A DNA stretch of 64,000 nt from Bisporella sp. PMI_857. Taxonomy: Eukaryota; Ascomycota; Leotiomycetes; Helotiales; Helotiaceae. Below the pieces are notes generated by a model. It saw only the letters and a list, made by a program, of their open reading frames with translations, was not told the DNA's origin and did no database searches. Below, one piece after another: positions 10,757-24,600 of this stretch. The stretch covers positions 59,993 through 123,992 of the forward strand of contig JAJSPD010000104.1 in assembly GCA_021307315.1 (NCBI GenBank), given 5' to 3'. Position numbers and translations under genes: made by a program. Position 1 is the stretch's first letter, and every line of letters starts with the position of its first letter.

Positions 10757-11110
10757 CTATCTCGACTTCAAGAAGTCAATAAAATCGTGAGGTAACTTAC
10801 AAGCAAGCCCTAAGTATATAGAACGCTTTGAGCCACGGCTCATCGTTTCGGGAAGGCCCCTGCCCATAGTTGATATTCTACGGAGTATATGCTGCGCATT
10901 ACAGTTCGTTGCCGCTAAATCCATGTAGACCCAGTAGCCCCTGACTTCAGCAGCCTTGATCTCAAAATTTCTAGAACCTAACGTCTTTTGATTGCAAACC
11001 AACCGGTATTGGTCTATAAAGACGCTGTTCGTGTGGCAAACAAACCCTCTACGTACCATTGCAAGAATTTTCATGCAATCAAGAAACTCGCCCCTTATCA
11101 AATGATCCAT
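10757..11110 (-). CDS. Hypothetical ORF, 117 aa
   Basis: An ATG-initiated frame with protein-like composition (FEIKAAEVRGYWVYMDLAAT, then CNAQHILRRI). No family is recognised. Possible splice sites inside (GTACGT near 11058, TTAG near 10981) suggest it could instead be a multi-exon gene or a relic of one. It faces the 179-aa gene tail to tail. Confidence 0.25.
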   Translation of the reverse strand: MDHLIRGEFLDCMKILAMVRRGFVCHTNSVFIDQYRLVCNQKTLGSRNFEIKAAEVRGYWVYMDLAATNCNAQHILRRISTMGRGLPETMSRGSKRSIYLGLACKLPHDFIDFLKSR

Positions 11111-11589
11111 ATTTTTGGGAGGCTCTCAGACCCAACCCCCTTCCCCCACCCTCCCCTGGGGGAGGTTTGCTCTCTTCCTCATAGCCGTTCATACAAGAAA
11201 AACCTGTTCGCACATATCGAGTTTATGAAGCAAAAATTCAAGTCCGAAACCTAAGTTTCAACCAAACTAAACCACACCTAACTAATACATCTACTGTATC
11301 CAGTATAATCTTCTCCGTTCTACAAGCCTTCAACTCGGGGGGCTTGACTCACCTTCTGACCATCAGCCTATGAAAATTTCCCCAACATCGGAAGTATTCA
11401 ATTGAGCGGTTTATCAAAGAAGGCTTGCATGAACGATAAAAATCTAGAATCTGGAAAGCTGTAAGCTGCTTCGCATTCTGCGGTGTCTCGCCCTTGGATC
11501 AAGTTGCAAATTTGAAGCATAGGTCAATCAGAATCTCCATTCGCGGGGCAGAATCGTTGGCCAGCAGCTTCAGATATTGTCAGGGCTAG
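11111..11589. other. Spacer between hypothetical ORF and MFS pseudogene
   Basis: A C-rich stretch sits near 11139-11163. No gene is recognised; degraded N-terminal sequence of the MFS pseudogene could lie here but cannot be seen. Confidence 0.4.
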
Positions 11590-12470
11590 TACATGCAGAG
11601 ATGCAACGTCTTGGACATCGACGACCTCTGTGCCTCTTCCGGCGTGTCAGGCATCGTTATGCCATTCGCTGTCGAAGCATGTCAAACGGGAAAGAGTACA
11701 TGCTTCTTTCCAAATTACTATTGCGCCTTATATGTCGTTCAACAAAGCACCCTCCGCATTATAACGGTCGGATTATTCGTCTTAACTGGTCCCCTGGTTC
11801 CGCTATTGAAAAGGAGACTACCTCCTAGCGAGCGCGCCGCAATTGGGAAGACAAACTTGAAAGCTCTGCAGAAGCCTCTCTTCTGGGTCTACTGCACCAG
11901 AAACGTAGCCCAAGGACCCGGCTACTTGTTCCCATCCCTCTACCCCCCTTCTATGCAACAGCCATTGGGCTTACTCCCACTCAAGACGCTCTCATCCTCG
12001 TCCTTCTCAGCACCTCTCAACTCATCCGTCAATTTAGCTTCGGGTATCTCTCCGAGCATCGTGTACCCTTCCAACCACCGTGTACTCCTCAACCTCCTGA
12101 TTTTGATATCAACACTTGTCTCTGGGCTTGCGACCCCGGTCTTGTGGGGTTTAGCGAAGCCTCTCGCGGCGCTGGTGATGTTTGCATTAGTTTATGGGTT
12201 CTTTAGGGCGTGGTATAAAGCGATTTGGGCCAGGATAGGAAGTGCAGTTCAGTGAGGAGCCGATAACGGCGTTGGTAACTTTTAGCTTATTCTGTTGTGG
12301 GAAAGGGGTGGGCGACGTGGCTGCAGGGCCGCTGAGTGCTGCGTTGATTTGAGAAGGGGTTGCTTTGGGGAGTTATGGGGCTATGAGATATCTCTCTGTT
12401 ATTGTGTTTACAGGGAGTTGCATGTTGGGGAGTGCTGTTAGCGTTGAGCCTGGTGGGTGGGGCTGAAGTA
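11590..12470 (+). pseudogene. MFS monocarboxylate-transporter-like (MCH type) pseudogene, N-terminus missing
   Basis: The frame 11593-12255 carries MFS features: SGVSGIVMPFAVEA, LFVLTGPLVPLLKRRLPP, LFWVYCTRNVAQGPGYLFPS and LLNLLILISTLVSGLATPV. The middle (about 11950-12090) is out of register and loses its hydrophobic pattern, pointing to frameshifts. After the stop at 12253-12255 a different frame continues SEEPITALVTFSLFCCGKGV, then GSYGAMRYLSVIVFTGS, with a TGA in between. The order matches the second half of a fungal monocarboxylate-permease-like transporter. The first membrane helices are absent. Multiple lesions make function unlikely. Confidence 0.75.
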
Positions 12471-15400
12471 GTCGAGATGTTTACGACGCTGGTCTTCGAT
12501 TTGCGCCGGCTTACATGTGATGTTACGCTTTATTACCTTATGTTCAGCCCTTTAGATCATCATGAACGACCATAAGGTTCAGCCTTAAAAGTGAAAACTC
12601 TGCAAGGCCAGGTAGAGAGCCTCCAGCGAGGCAATTCCAGCTGTATACGAATTTATGAATATCTCGTACACGGAACTTTACCCCTTTTAAATAATTAAAA
12701 AAGAAATGGTAAAATTTAATAAAACTGTATTTCTCTAATTTGGCTAAAGTTCAAGAATATCAGTAAAAGGTAGACATAACGTAGGTAAAGAAATAGGATA
12801 CACAACAAACGATGATTGAATCATAATTTATAAGCCTTTATGGAAGCTCCTTCGGAATAAAATACGTAAATCTGTAGGCGAAAAGGTGAAACGCGAATTT
12901 ACGGTGTTGTGGACAGAATTACATCATCTTCTGTTGAGATATTTGCGATTTAGCTGGATAGTTAGTTAGATAACGAGGCTTTCGCCTCGCAGAGATATCG
13001 GATATTGCTTTGATTTCTTTGCTCCTCAGGCTGTAGTGTGATGGCAACGACGATTTTGCTTTTTTAAGCAGCGGCTCATGGCTTCAGGCCGCAATATGAT
13101 GACAAAGAAGCAGTAGTCATCAGGTGTGGCATATATAAAACTTAGGAGAGTGTACAAAGAGGATGCCGGAATTGAAGCTCACTGGGCAATATCGGTTTCA
13201 GTCTAATTTCTGGGTTAATCTACAGGTTGAGTATCTTGCAAGTTATTGTACAACAACCTTTGGAAGTCTATGAAACGTTCTTTCATGAGCCCATTGAAAG
13301 TTGTCTCGACATATAGTCGTGCTATCAAATCAGAGATTCATTAATAGCTGCTGATTCTGCTTTCATAGTCGCAACATCGTCCTTTAACTTGTGACGCTCC
13401 TGTGCTTAAATAGTCTAGCGCTGATGGCATTTCTTTATTTCCTCTCCATTGATATTCCAAGAGTTGTACCTTTGCTCAGACTCTCTAGTGCAGCTCATGC
13501 CCAATCTTCTTTAGGGTCCACTTTATTGATTTTATGTCGATATGCCTCTAGTCAAATCTTGAATTTCTTGACCCAAGGTCCTTAATACTTATAGAAACCT
13601 TGAATATCTCGTTCTACCGAAAGGACCTTAATTAGCAAAAGATGGACATCTTAGGGTAGCTTAGGAAATACTTATCCAGGATCCAAATTTCCATCAAACT
13701 AGAGTGGTCGAACTAGAGAGCTTTAGCGTAGAGAAGGGAAGCAAACTGGAGGGATAAGTCTCAGATTGTCGAAACACACAATATCTGGAAAGAGTCATGA
13801 ATTGGTTTCCGCTCCTTATGTCAATGTAGGTAGTATAGGTTTACGTATTCGCGTATGACTCATCAAGGTCACGAGGTCCGCACAAATTCCATTTTGTAGA
13901 ATCTAGAGTAGAACCTAATACAACGACAATTACCATATCCACCAAGAGCAAGAGCGTGGCCTACAAAGTAGAGCTACGCCTTTTGCCCCGTTGAAGGTAA
14001 GACCGATACCAACATTAATATCGTCAAGATTTCTGGGTCTGCGGATAAGCGTTGTGCGGTCATTAATAATGTTCTCACATCCCAAATCGAGCATTATTCA
14101 AGGAAATGAGTCCAGTAATTCGTGATCTTCCTATTGAATTTCCATCGAAAAAAGGAAACTTGGCGAGATTGTCGGGTCATCTGTGAAGGGACAAATACTG
14201 CTAGGCTATATTTGCTGTTTTCAAGGATTAGATCTTCAGGCATGAAGATCGACTGTGGCTAGCCTGTTAGCACAAACGCGAATAAGCTATGGGTCAAAAT
14301 CGTGCCCCCCACAACTACCTATAAACTCAGGATTAATATTTCTCGTGCCAGTTCCGTTTTAGTCTCTGGACAAGAGCAGCGGCTACTTTTACCTGAGCTG
14401 AGGGTGGGTCTTCACACTTCGGATCCCATTGTGGCGCCTATGGATCTGGCTACAGCTTTTCTAGCAATGTTTGCCAAGGCACCCGATCTGCCCCACCCAA
14501 AAAGGCCCTGTCAGAGCCGATTTGGAACCCCAATGGGATTATCTCACATAATTCAAGTACAAAAAAAGCAACAATATGGTAGAGAAATAAGCTGCAAAAC
14601 TTTCCTTATCTTGATATATCTCTATGGTATCGAAAGTGATAAAGCACGGATCTTGAGGGGCATGTTCTCTTCCGAAACATATTTCTATCCATAGAGGGGG
14701 TCATTGCCTTAGCAACAAAGTTGCTCTGGACGAGTAAGAGCAATAAAGCGTCTGGCCATATTCCTATATGGAGGTAGGGTAGAGTAGACTTTGCAAAATC
14801 CGCTCTTTTTCGCCGCTAAAACTCTCTATGGGCTTGACCTTCTAGGAAGGTTGGAACAATTTGAGCGATTCTATTTTAAGTTTGCAAAGTTGCACCAGCG
14901 TTCAAATTTTCTTGAGATGCTGGGACCTTCTGCCACAGTTGATGGGAAGCAGCTGGATGTGATTGCGGAGTGGCTCGTTCCTCACAGATTTTGGTGGCAC
15001 AAAATAGCCCACTGGAGAATCCTTCATCCAATCTGAGCAACCGGACAATTGAGATTTTGACAGCTCAGGGATAGAAAGCCTGTCAACTCTTATTTTGGTC
15101 TGCTGAGCTAAGAACCCCCTCTTCGGGCAATATGTCGTAAGGCCGTGCAACATCGGTCATTAATTATTTGGTCAGGACATCAAGAGAGATTCTGTTCGCT
15201 CAGATCTATAGAATGATTGGGTGTCTTCAAGTCCTTGGTGAGTTATCTGACTCTGGGGGGTGCAGTACTGGTCAAATAATGACCTCTGAAATACGATAAA
15301 TCCTTGGACCCTGGATCGTTCGTAGTGGTTGAAGGAATCACCATTTTGCCGAGCAAAACGTCGACAGACCGTCCTGTCTTAAATCGATAACTTTTCAGAG

Positions 15401-16272
15401 TGTATGTACTGTTTGGTATTTGTAAATATTTTTGGTTGTTACATCTGGGGTCATTTGTACATTCCATGTCCTCCATTCCACACAGATTTCCGATCTATTA
15501 TATTCCCTATGCGGATGCGCCGAGGGCGGTGCAACCCAAGTGTCAAAATCTTATTTGCAAGCTCCTCGAATAAGCATGTATATTTGCCTAGCATTTCGGG
15601 ATGCGAGCTGGCAAGAGCTTAGGCAGCGTTGGCACGTGGTCATAAGCAAAAAGTAAGTTGCTCTGCATAAGGAGTATTGCCTCTCTACAATTGGATCGGA
15701 GAGTTTTCGAAAGAATTGGATAAATTGCCTTTGTTTTATTTAGTACGAGAGCGCCCCTGTTAGAGATTCACTACCACTAAATTGGACTTGTTCAAAGTAT
15801 TTAAGTGATTGAAGATTCACCGCAAAGCTTCACTCACCATATCTGCAAGACATAGCTGGGAATATGAGAAGGTTCAATACGGTCAAGAGGCATTTTGCGC
15901 TATTGCTTTGCCTCCTATAAGGTTCCCCCATTCTCTGACCAACTTCGCCTTTGTCTTTGCCAATGCTTGATATTCCGCAACAAGGAGCATCCGCTATCTT
16001 CATACTATAACCTTCCACCACACGGTTTACTTCCTCCACTCTGCCTTTCACAGAGTATTTTTCTGTTCTTTGCATCGCTTGTTCTGCCGACGTACAATGG
16101 GCATCAAATCAACGTCCCAAACCACCAAGGCAAACATGCCCTATTCCATTCGGTGGCAAGCATGTCTCTCGTCCTCGATCGACAGCTTCATTTGATACTT
16201 CTGTGCGGTGCTGGTTTCCTCCTTTCTTAGTTTTGGTTTCCTTCCAGGGTCTTAATCATGCCCTTCAAATCC
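12471..16272. other. Gene-poor 3.8-kb region
   Basis: No convincing gene. Several ORFs lack an ATG start (14302-14694 begins GTG, 14791-15036 begins TTG). One ATG ORF on the minus strand (15243-15476, 77 aa) has plausible composition but no recognised family. The composition is mildly AT-rich with mixed-frame protein-like pieces, consistent with old decayed genes or repeats. Confidence 0.5.
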
Positions 16273-18353
16273 TCAAACGCCAACCAGCTGATCATAACAA
16301 TATTTTAACTTCTCTACCACCGCCGCAAACATATCCTCCCTCCACCTCTCCTCCGTCCCACTCTCCGGCACATTATGCAAGCACCACGTAACTGCATCCG
16401 CATACTCGGGTCCCGCCTCTTCAACCACATCTCTCACCCACTGAATCGCGACCGCATAGTTTATCAGTTGAAGACTCTGCTCATCATCCGCGTTCAGGTT
16501 TTGTCTCATTTTATGATCCTCAATCGCTGTACCAAAACAGAGCTCTAGAAGCATGATACCAAGATTGCGGATGCTGTCTTGGAAGGTGTAGGTCTTGCTT
16601 ATTGAGTTGTTTTGAGCTTGTGAGCCGGGTTGATAGTGGAGGCCTTTTGAGAGTGAGCGCGAGATGTAAGGTTGTTCGCTCAGTACTTTCGAGGGATCCT
16701 GGGCGGAGTGTAGGAAGAGGATGTCCGTTTTGCTCCATTTTGAGGTTAGCCAGGGCGTAGGGTGCAGTTGGATGTGAGAAGAGGCTAGAATGAGGGCGAT
16801 GTGGTAGCGTTGCCGTCTTGAGAGGGTAGTTGTTGATGATTTGCTGAGGATGGCTTCGAGTTTGATATACTTTTGAGGCTGGATTTCGGCTTGGAGAGGT
16901 TGGATGAGGTATTGATGAGTACCTTCTGTAAGGAGACCATATGGAATTTCAGGTCGGGAACTGGCGATTATGGTACATAAGTTGGTAATTTTGGGTATCG
17001 AAGCGATCTCTGCCGTAGCCGGAGGCGGGGGATCGATGAAAGCGACCTTGGGCTTTGCTGGGGTAATAAGAGGCGTCGCCGGAGAGGTTGCTGTAGATAC
17101 TGAAGCTGTCTTGGACCAGTTATTCTTGTGGTGACGGTTATGATGGTAATGGTGGTGGTTTTTATGACCTTTTTGATGCTTCCACTTTCCGAAAAACGAT
17201 TTCTGATATCCATTTTGGTTCTCTGTGGCCGTAACATCCTGGATGGCAGCAGGAGCTGACGGTGGAGTCGCGGGAAGCATGCCACTTTTGGCGGGAGCAT
17301 TCTGAATCACTGGAACTTTTAGAATGATTGGTATTTGGCAACTTCCGCTTTCCAGTAATTCGATGCTTGCATCCTGCCACGTCCAAGGAAACTGGCCGCC
17401 TTCCAAATGGGATTTGTACCAGAACACTACCCTAAAATTTACAGTAGATGAAACTCGGTGCTGTAAAAGAAGGTTTGCATGGTGGAGAGCTTGACACTTG
17501 CAAGACCACGCCTCAGTGAGCAGATCGAAGACACTATTTGCGTGGCTCCAGAATTTCCATAAGCCAGAGTTGATGACAGCGGCCTTCTTTGATGACACAC
17601 GGGAGCGCCGTAGCGCGGCAAGACGATCGGAGGAACCTAGAATGTCTCGAAGTCTCGCATTATACATTCCAAATTCTTCAAATAGTTCCTGTCTTGTGGT
17701 CTTATTGAATGCCAGCTTGATTCTTTGGGTTTGGTACTCGATATTGGCTACAATGGTCACGTGACCAATGGATTTCGCGCCGTTCGATGCGGTCTTCTCA
17801 ATCTGCTATCCGCAACAATCAGCTACCTTGTTGTCTATCCTGGAATTGGATAATGCCGGTACTTGTGGAATCACTCAAACCGGTTGAGCGATTGCTGATC
17901 TAGAAAGACGCTAGAGCTGCGCGTGGTGATAGTACTTACGTATTCTTCAGTAACGCGATTTTGAAAGTGCATCTTGTTCATTCCGAGGGCATTGTCTAGC
18001 CCTTCCACAACCTCTTTCATCTCCTCAATAGTCTCCAAATACGCCGAGTACGTTTTGGGCATTCGTTCCCTCAACATCTCCTCCAAGGTTGGGTCTCGCC
18101 ATTCTGGACCTCCGGGACAGTCGAGCAGGTGTTTGAGCTTCTCTTCATCCGCAATCAGAGGAAGGAGTAGTTCCTCAAGGTTCTCTTCGAACGCGACCTT
18201 ATGGTAGTTCAGATTATTCTTACACTTCCTCCACTCAGATTTGACCTTCCACCATCCCTCGAGGACCTCGGCGCTTTCCTTATAGTGCTCGAGCGCTGAA
18301 ATCATTAGCGGGATGGCGGCAAGCACGAAGCCGGCGATCTCCACTCCAGACAT
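16273..18353 (-). CDS. DUF7580-type protein, 647 aa, two exons
   Basis: Exon 1 (17940-18353) starts MSGVEIAGFVLAAIPLMISA followed by LEHYKESAEVLEGWWKVK, the usual N-terminus of this fungal family. The intron (about 17803-17939) begins GTAAGT. Exon 2 includes EYQTQRIKLAF, FEEFGMYNARLRDILGSSDR and later NLGIMLLELCFGTAIED, a kinase-like C-lobe remnant typical of DUF7580. A low-complexity linker with many His residues lies near residues 335-350. A hydrophobic N-terminal helix is followed by helical segments, as in HeLo-like or prion-inhibition-like N-termini; that comparison is inference. Catalytic kinase motifs are not seen. The start at 18353 was chosen because the family begins there, although the frame is open to an ATG at 18530. 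It diverges from the large C2H2/FYVE gene. Confidence 0.8.
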
Positions 18354-18612
18354 GTTCACTAGAGCTTCAAAAGGAATTGATTTATCGTTGTCAACGGAGA
18401 TGTCTATCACATTGACGTCCGAGGATGTTCGTTCCGACTCAGCCGCATCAGTCCTCAGGTTGGGGGCTGATGATGGAGATTGGCGTCTCAAGCGAATGAC
18501 CTGCATGAAGCAACAATCCTTCAACCTCATCTTATCTCAACAGGGAACCCCGAAGCTTAGATGTGTTGCGACTCTCTTTGGATGATCGGCATGAGCCCGT
18601 CGCTACTCTCAC
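18354..18612. promoter_or_regulatory. Shared divergent promoter
   Basis: 259 bp separate the start codons of the DUF7580 gene (minus) and the C2H2/FYVE/DEP gene (plus). The two genes are likely co-regulated from here. No specific operator was identified. Confidence 0.5.
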
Positions 18613-21600
18613 ATGGCGAGTCTGCAGCCTTCACTGTCGCCCATAGCATCGCGAACTAAGACGTGCGTGGGGCTTTTCGAGCGTTTAAATGGGCTCTTAC
18701 TTCAGCCTGATGAGCAACAAGACGGCAAAGCCCCTACCGCTGAAGCCGCTGATGGCCTTGGTCGATTCAGAATCTGGGCTGGAAACATTGGAGCTCTTCA
18801 GCTATTCGAATTCAAAAGCTCTTTGGACTATCGACTACGAGATGCGAAGAAGATCGCCATTCAAATCGTTGGCCTGCTGGATGATTTGGCCGAGTCTCTT
18901 GAGGATGGTGCGTATCACCTCTGGATGAAATTAACAGCAGTCATGATATTAATTTTCTCAGCATCTGCAATTGTTTCCAACGAAAGGGCGAATCGGACAA
19001 GCTCCACTCTCGAGATAGGCCCCGCTCAGACCGACGATCGCTACGACGAGGGCCTTGAAGAAGGCAAAGAGCTCTCAGAGATTACGGAGATATTCAGCTC
19101 CATCACGGAGACTATCAACAGTCTATTCCGATTTTCAATCATTATACGCAACAACACGAACAGGGACCGCTATGCCAAAGCAACAGCTGCCTCGCTAACC
19201 GACCCGATCCAAGACTGTTTCGACATAAACCATGTCAGGGAAAAATTTCCCTCCCTCGAGGCGAAGGGTAAAGGTTGGCTTATCAGCCGGCTTGGGAAAG
19301 CGATTACTCAGAGGCGCCAGTACTTGAAGTATTGCCGGGAACACAATCAAAAGACTTCAGTTGATTTGGTGACTCCGAACTTTGACAGAATTCCCAAAGA
19401 TACAGAGGCGGTGCCAATGCAGCCAGCAGTAAAAGCGCCTACTCTGAGTGGGATAAGTACTCTATCGAAGCCCCCAAGCACGCTTGCCCAAACGCAAGCG
19501 TCGACTTTGATCTTGAACTCTTCCCAAAATGTGGATGAAGAAGCTCCCGAAGATTCTCAATCCCAAACATCGTATGCAACTTCGAACGAAGAAGATAGCA
19601 CTAGCGGCGTACTTCACGTCACCCAGCTGGAGGACGTCTCCAAGGGGCTGGACCACTTCGTATGCCCGTATTGCTGGCAAATACAAGCAATTACCACCCA
19701 GCGAGCTTGGAAGTAAGCTATCCCCCAACCAAGGCTGAAAATTTGCAAGCTGATACAAATATCTAGAAAACATGTTCTAGCCGATCTCAAGCCCTATGTT
19801 TGCACTTACGAAGACTGTGACATGAAGTTATCCGGTGATCGGCATACCTGGTTCTCGCACGAGCTCAAAGATCACCGACGAGAATGGTCTTGTCGCTTCT
19901 GTGCACGGCAACCATTTGATTCCATCACTAAGTATCACCACCATTTGAGTAATCGGCATCCGCAAGCGTTCACCCAGGATCAGTTGCCCGCACTCCTCGA
20001 AATGAGTCAACATCCTCTGGTCAAAGTATCACCATCCGATTGCCCCTTCTGCGATGACTGGGAACAACGTCTGAGGTCAATAAACCCGGATATTCCCCTA
20101 TCGGATACCCTAGTGGTTACCCAAGTCCAGTTCAAGCATCATATGGGCGCCCACATGGAACAGCTTGCACTGTTTGCAATTCCGCGCGGCCACACCGAGG
20201 CAGGAGACGCAGATTCAGGAAATGCTGCTCCTGGCTCAGACTTGAGCTTGTCATCATTTGATGACGACAGTCCTCTGAGCGCCAAGATTGCTGCTACACA
20301 GCTAGAAAGTTGCAAAAATTCTTTGTTGAACTTGATCGCTTCGATTTCGAGTAGTACAGCTGAAGGTGCCTTTGTCACACCGCACGCTACTGGATCGCTC
20401 GCGAACCTCAGGAGAAAGATAGCGGGATCATTTCCGGATCTTACAGAGATATCGCAACACATTACTGATGGACAATATTCAACAGCCGGGGACGTAAAAG
20501 AGGATATCGATAAGATGTTTACCGAATTCTACCTTGTCGCCGCTAAGGAGAGCCCTGAGTATGCGCAGATCGAAGCCTTCCGCACTCGCTTTGAGACACT
20601 ATGGCCTGATATCCACGACGAGAACAGATCAAACATTAAGATAAAAGAAACCAAGTCAGATGGGAACGCCGATAGTTTTTACTGGGAAGAAGCTAGTGAA
20701 GGTGGACCCCGCATCCAAGATATAACACTGAATGAAGATGGCCCCGGAAATGTCGCTACAAGATTCGAACAGATGAGGAAGTGGGTTCTAAGCAGAGAAA
20801 TCCGGATGGCAGATGAACTTGTCAGCGCATGTTTTCGTTGCGGTGATGCTTTTAGTGGATCTGGGAGAAAGCACCATTGCCGAACGTGTGGCAATATCTT
20901 CGATTCTAAATGCACTGTAATCATCCCAGGGGAAAAGCTCAACATGGAAGGGCCTTTGGATGTCTGCAAAATCTGTTTTGATACCATCAAGGATAGCCCT
21001 GACAGCAGCCTCTTTGGCAACGCCAGCGATGAAGATTCGCCGCCAGAACCAGAAATCACCCTACGAGAGCAATGGCGACAATGGAGAGCGAAACGCCTCT
21101 ACGTGGGTTTCTTAAATGAAGCTAGTTACTCAGCTCAGCTGGGCATGTCCGCCATTACTGTATGCTTTAAAACCCCTCTAGTGGTTGAGAGATCGTTCCT
21201 TCCAACCGACGGCCTCGAGGAAATGTATGCGTATGTGGAATGCCGGGACCTTCTGGACCTTGCCGACAGTGACTGGGCGCTTAAATATTTTGAAGAACCG
21301 TCAGGATATTGCCACGAATATCAATTCAGCCTTGTTGACGAAGAAACAGGGCATGTTTACGATCTTGCATCTGGAGGCACGGTCGGTAATAGTGTTGGAC
21401 CTAGTCGAACCCTCCTTGTCCAGAAGGACAATTATACTGCTTCGGCAACGGTACCCGTTCTCGGGGACTTGCGAATTCTCATCTGTGAGGGGGCTCCTGG
21501 AACATTGGAGTATCTGGAAAAACAATTGCATAATCTGGAACTTGACCCCATCAGAGTCTGTCACAATGAACCAGGACAAAGCGAAGTTGCAATGGCTTCG

Positions 21601-24600
21601 AAATTCGACGTAATTATTGCGGAAATATTGCTTCCTAGACAAGAGTTCTATGTTCTCGCGCGCCACATCCGAGACACTATGAATGACAACCAGAATACTC
21701 CAATCGTTGCTGTCACAACAAGGCGTGATGAGCTCCCAAAGGTTGGTCTTTTTGACGCTATTCTTGATAACTCTTCGAGTCCAGAAAATCTCTACAGAAT
21801 CATATTTCAACTCTGCACCGCTTTGAGAACTTTGGCGAAGTCTATGGAAGCCGCTCTAGGTCAATTACAAGAGCATTCATCGATGAGTCTTGCTTTCCAC
21901 TACCTCAGGAGTACCATCGTATGGTGGAGGTCAGCCGATCAGCACTTCCATAATGCGGATCTACTGCTGGCTTTTGAAAGGCGAGTTCAAGTATTACTCT
22001 CTATTCTCTCCAACTATTGGAGGAAATCGGTACAAACAGCCCAAATGCACATCTATCACGAAATTCTCCACCACACATATGTCAACGATGAAACTATGTC
22101 TGGAAAACCTGTCGTAGAAATACCACGCGAGCGTTTCCTCGCAACTGAAGATAACTATGCTTGGGATATGGAGGAATTGTCTCCAGCACTTGTTGTAAAC
22201 ATGGCATGGCGAAATCCTATAACAAACCAACACTTTACACGAGATGACGTTTTGGCTCTCTTGAATCATCCTCTTGGTGGTCACCTGAAGATACTGTCCG
22301 ATGAAGACGGCCGTCCTCTCCCCAAAGACTATCCACGGCGGGAACAGCTATTAGAATCCAAACGTTTCCGGAAAGCCAAACTTGACATCGCTAGACTAGT
22401 TGAAGATATCCAGGCACCCGTAGCGGAAGGAGGGGTCCGAATCCAGAATAGAAAATGGAATTTCCGAGTTTATTACAATTGTTTCATAGGATCCGAAATG
22501 ACAACGTGGCTAATCGAGAATTTTGAGGACATCAAAACGAGAGAGGAGGCTGTCCAGCTGGGGAATATGTTAATGGTAAAAGATGAGCTGTGGACCGATA
22601 AGGAGAATGGGAAAAAGAAGGAGGAAGGAATGGGCATATTCGTCCACGTCGAGAAACGCCATCCTTTCCGTGACGGCCAATATTTTTACCAATTTGCCGC
22701 AGGATTTTCAAAACTGCGGCCCGAGAACCAGAGTGACTGGCCTGCCGGGCGTCGCGATATGAACGAAAACCCCAATGACGTCAAGGTAGAAGCGAGAGGG
22801 CATGTAACGACTAGCTCGGATGTAGAAGGGAGAGAGCTATCGAGAGAGCCTGCGGATGTCAGTATAGAGACCGATAGCCCAGAGACTTTGGATGCATCCA
22901 TAATTTCGGGAACGAGTAATGATCCTAACGAAAGCCAGGAATCCATTCGTCCATCCGCAACAGCCATTGGACCCAAACTTCGAGGAATTTATTCCAAATT
23001 TAGGGATGAGAAGGCTTCTGGAGATACTACTCCTCTCAACGAATCTGAGGCAGAACCATTCCCTGCGACAACAGCTGATCTGTCTGCCAAAAGACACCTA
23101 GAAGGGGATGGTGACCTTAATCAGGGTCACTCTCACTCGCCAAGACATCATGCGAGACGGGATAGCCATGAAGGATATAGAGCTCCGGGACCAAGTAGCA
23201 TTACAAGCAACCAACCGCTGGCTAATCCGAGAGTTCTGTATGACAAGAAAGAGCGTGGCCCACCTCCCTCTTCTAGAGGATTTGACCTCATCCAGCCAAG
23301 AGCAGCTGGCTGGGACGGATCTGCTCAAGTCCAGATGCCTATCACAATAGGACCGGCTCAGCGACCTGTAAGAGCCGACCCTCTATTTGAGCCTGACATC
23401 CCGAGAAGGGAGGGTCACAGAGATGGACCAGTGTCACTGCACTATACCGAGTCAAGACCAGACTCCCAGATACACCAATATTACGAGACACGAGATCATG
23501 AAAGACAAAACAGACCGTACCGTCACGAGCGTTACGACAGTTCAGTTGAGCGGCGAGGTTTTGGCATACGTCCGTCGTATACCTCAGACAGTCCCCTTGA
23601 CCCTGAAATGAACCGAGATGTTCGGATCCCTACAGCTAGCACTTCCCCCGATAAGAAAGTGGAAGTAGGTGATTTAAAAGAGCAGCGAATACAAGATGAA
23701 GTTGGACTACAGCCGCTGGTCCCCGGAAAAGCAGCACATATACAATCTAAACTCAGCAAATTAGAAGAGTTCTTAGATGGTGAGTCCAAGGAAAACAGTA
23801 GCTATATGCACGGTTTGCCTGGAGAAAATGCTGAGGGAGAAAGACTGGGAACGAACCCTGATCAGTTAAGCGAGCGAGAATACTCCATTATTCCTGCTTC
23901 GACACGTAGGCGCGATCGCCAAACAACATACAGTGCTACTATAGATAATGCGGATATACACAATCGAGAGAGAGCGAGACGAGCGGTTGAGGATAAACCG
24001 GTGAGACATAAAGACATCGCCACGGATGGCTACGGTGATAATGGGTATGGGTATATCAATCCGAGGGATTTAGGACAGTATGATTTGAACAACCGGTCTG
24101 CCTCAAGAAGCCGTCCGATATATACCGGCTCTGAAAGAGCAACAACTCCTAGACGGAGTAGCTTTACAAACTACGAAGATTCAAACCAAACAGCCGCACC
24201 TCTACACAACTACCCCCAGCACCACCCGAGGGATAGGTCGGCTATTATCGACAGCCGCCCCCCAACAGTTTTGTCAGAAGTACAGCGACCAGCTGTTCCC
24301 AAAAGCCGAAGACTGGTGTCTCACTGGCAATCTGAGCAGCTTGAATCAAAAGGTCGGCTTAGGCCTGAAGAACACCCAAAAGCAGGTAGCATCACGACCA
24401 CATATCGTATCCCAGGGGATATGCCAGAATTTTCTCAGGGCAAATCCGTACGACCAGTACTCAACCCTAAAGACACTATAGCCCCCAAAGCACATAGGGA
24501 AGCACTTAACAAGAGCGAGGCATCTGCTCTGAAAGAACCCGCTCAAAGCTCCGCAGGCCAATCAGCAGATATAAGCACTGGTCTCGACGCCTCCCATTTC

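Noticed and set aside
14302..14694. 130-codon ORF in the gene-poor region
   Set aside because: Starts with GTG, no ATG upstream, no family resemblance; likely chance or relic.
14791..15036. 81-codon ORF with protein-like stretch
   Set aside because: Starts with TTG and lacks a start codon or splice context.
16968..17386. Minus-strand ORFs of 74 and 110 codons
   Set aside because: Shadow frames of the DUF7580 gene.
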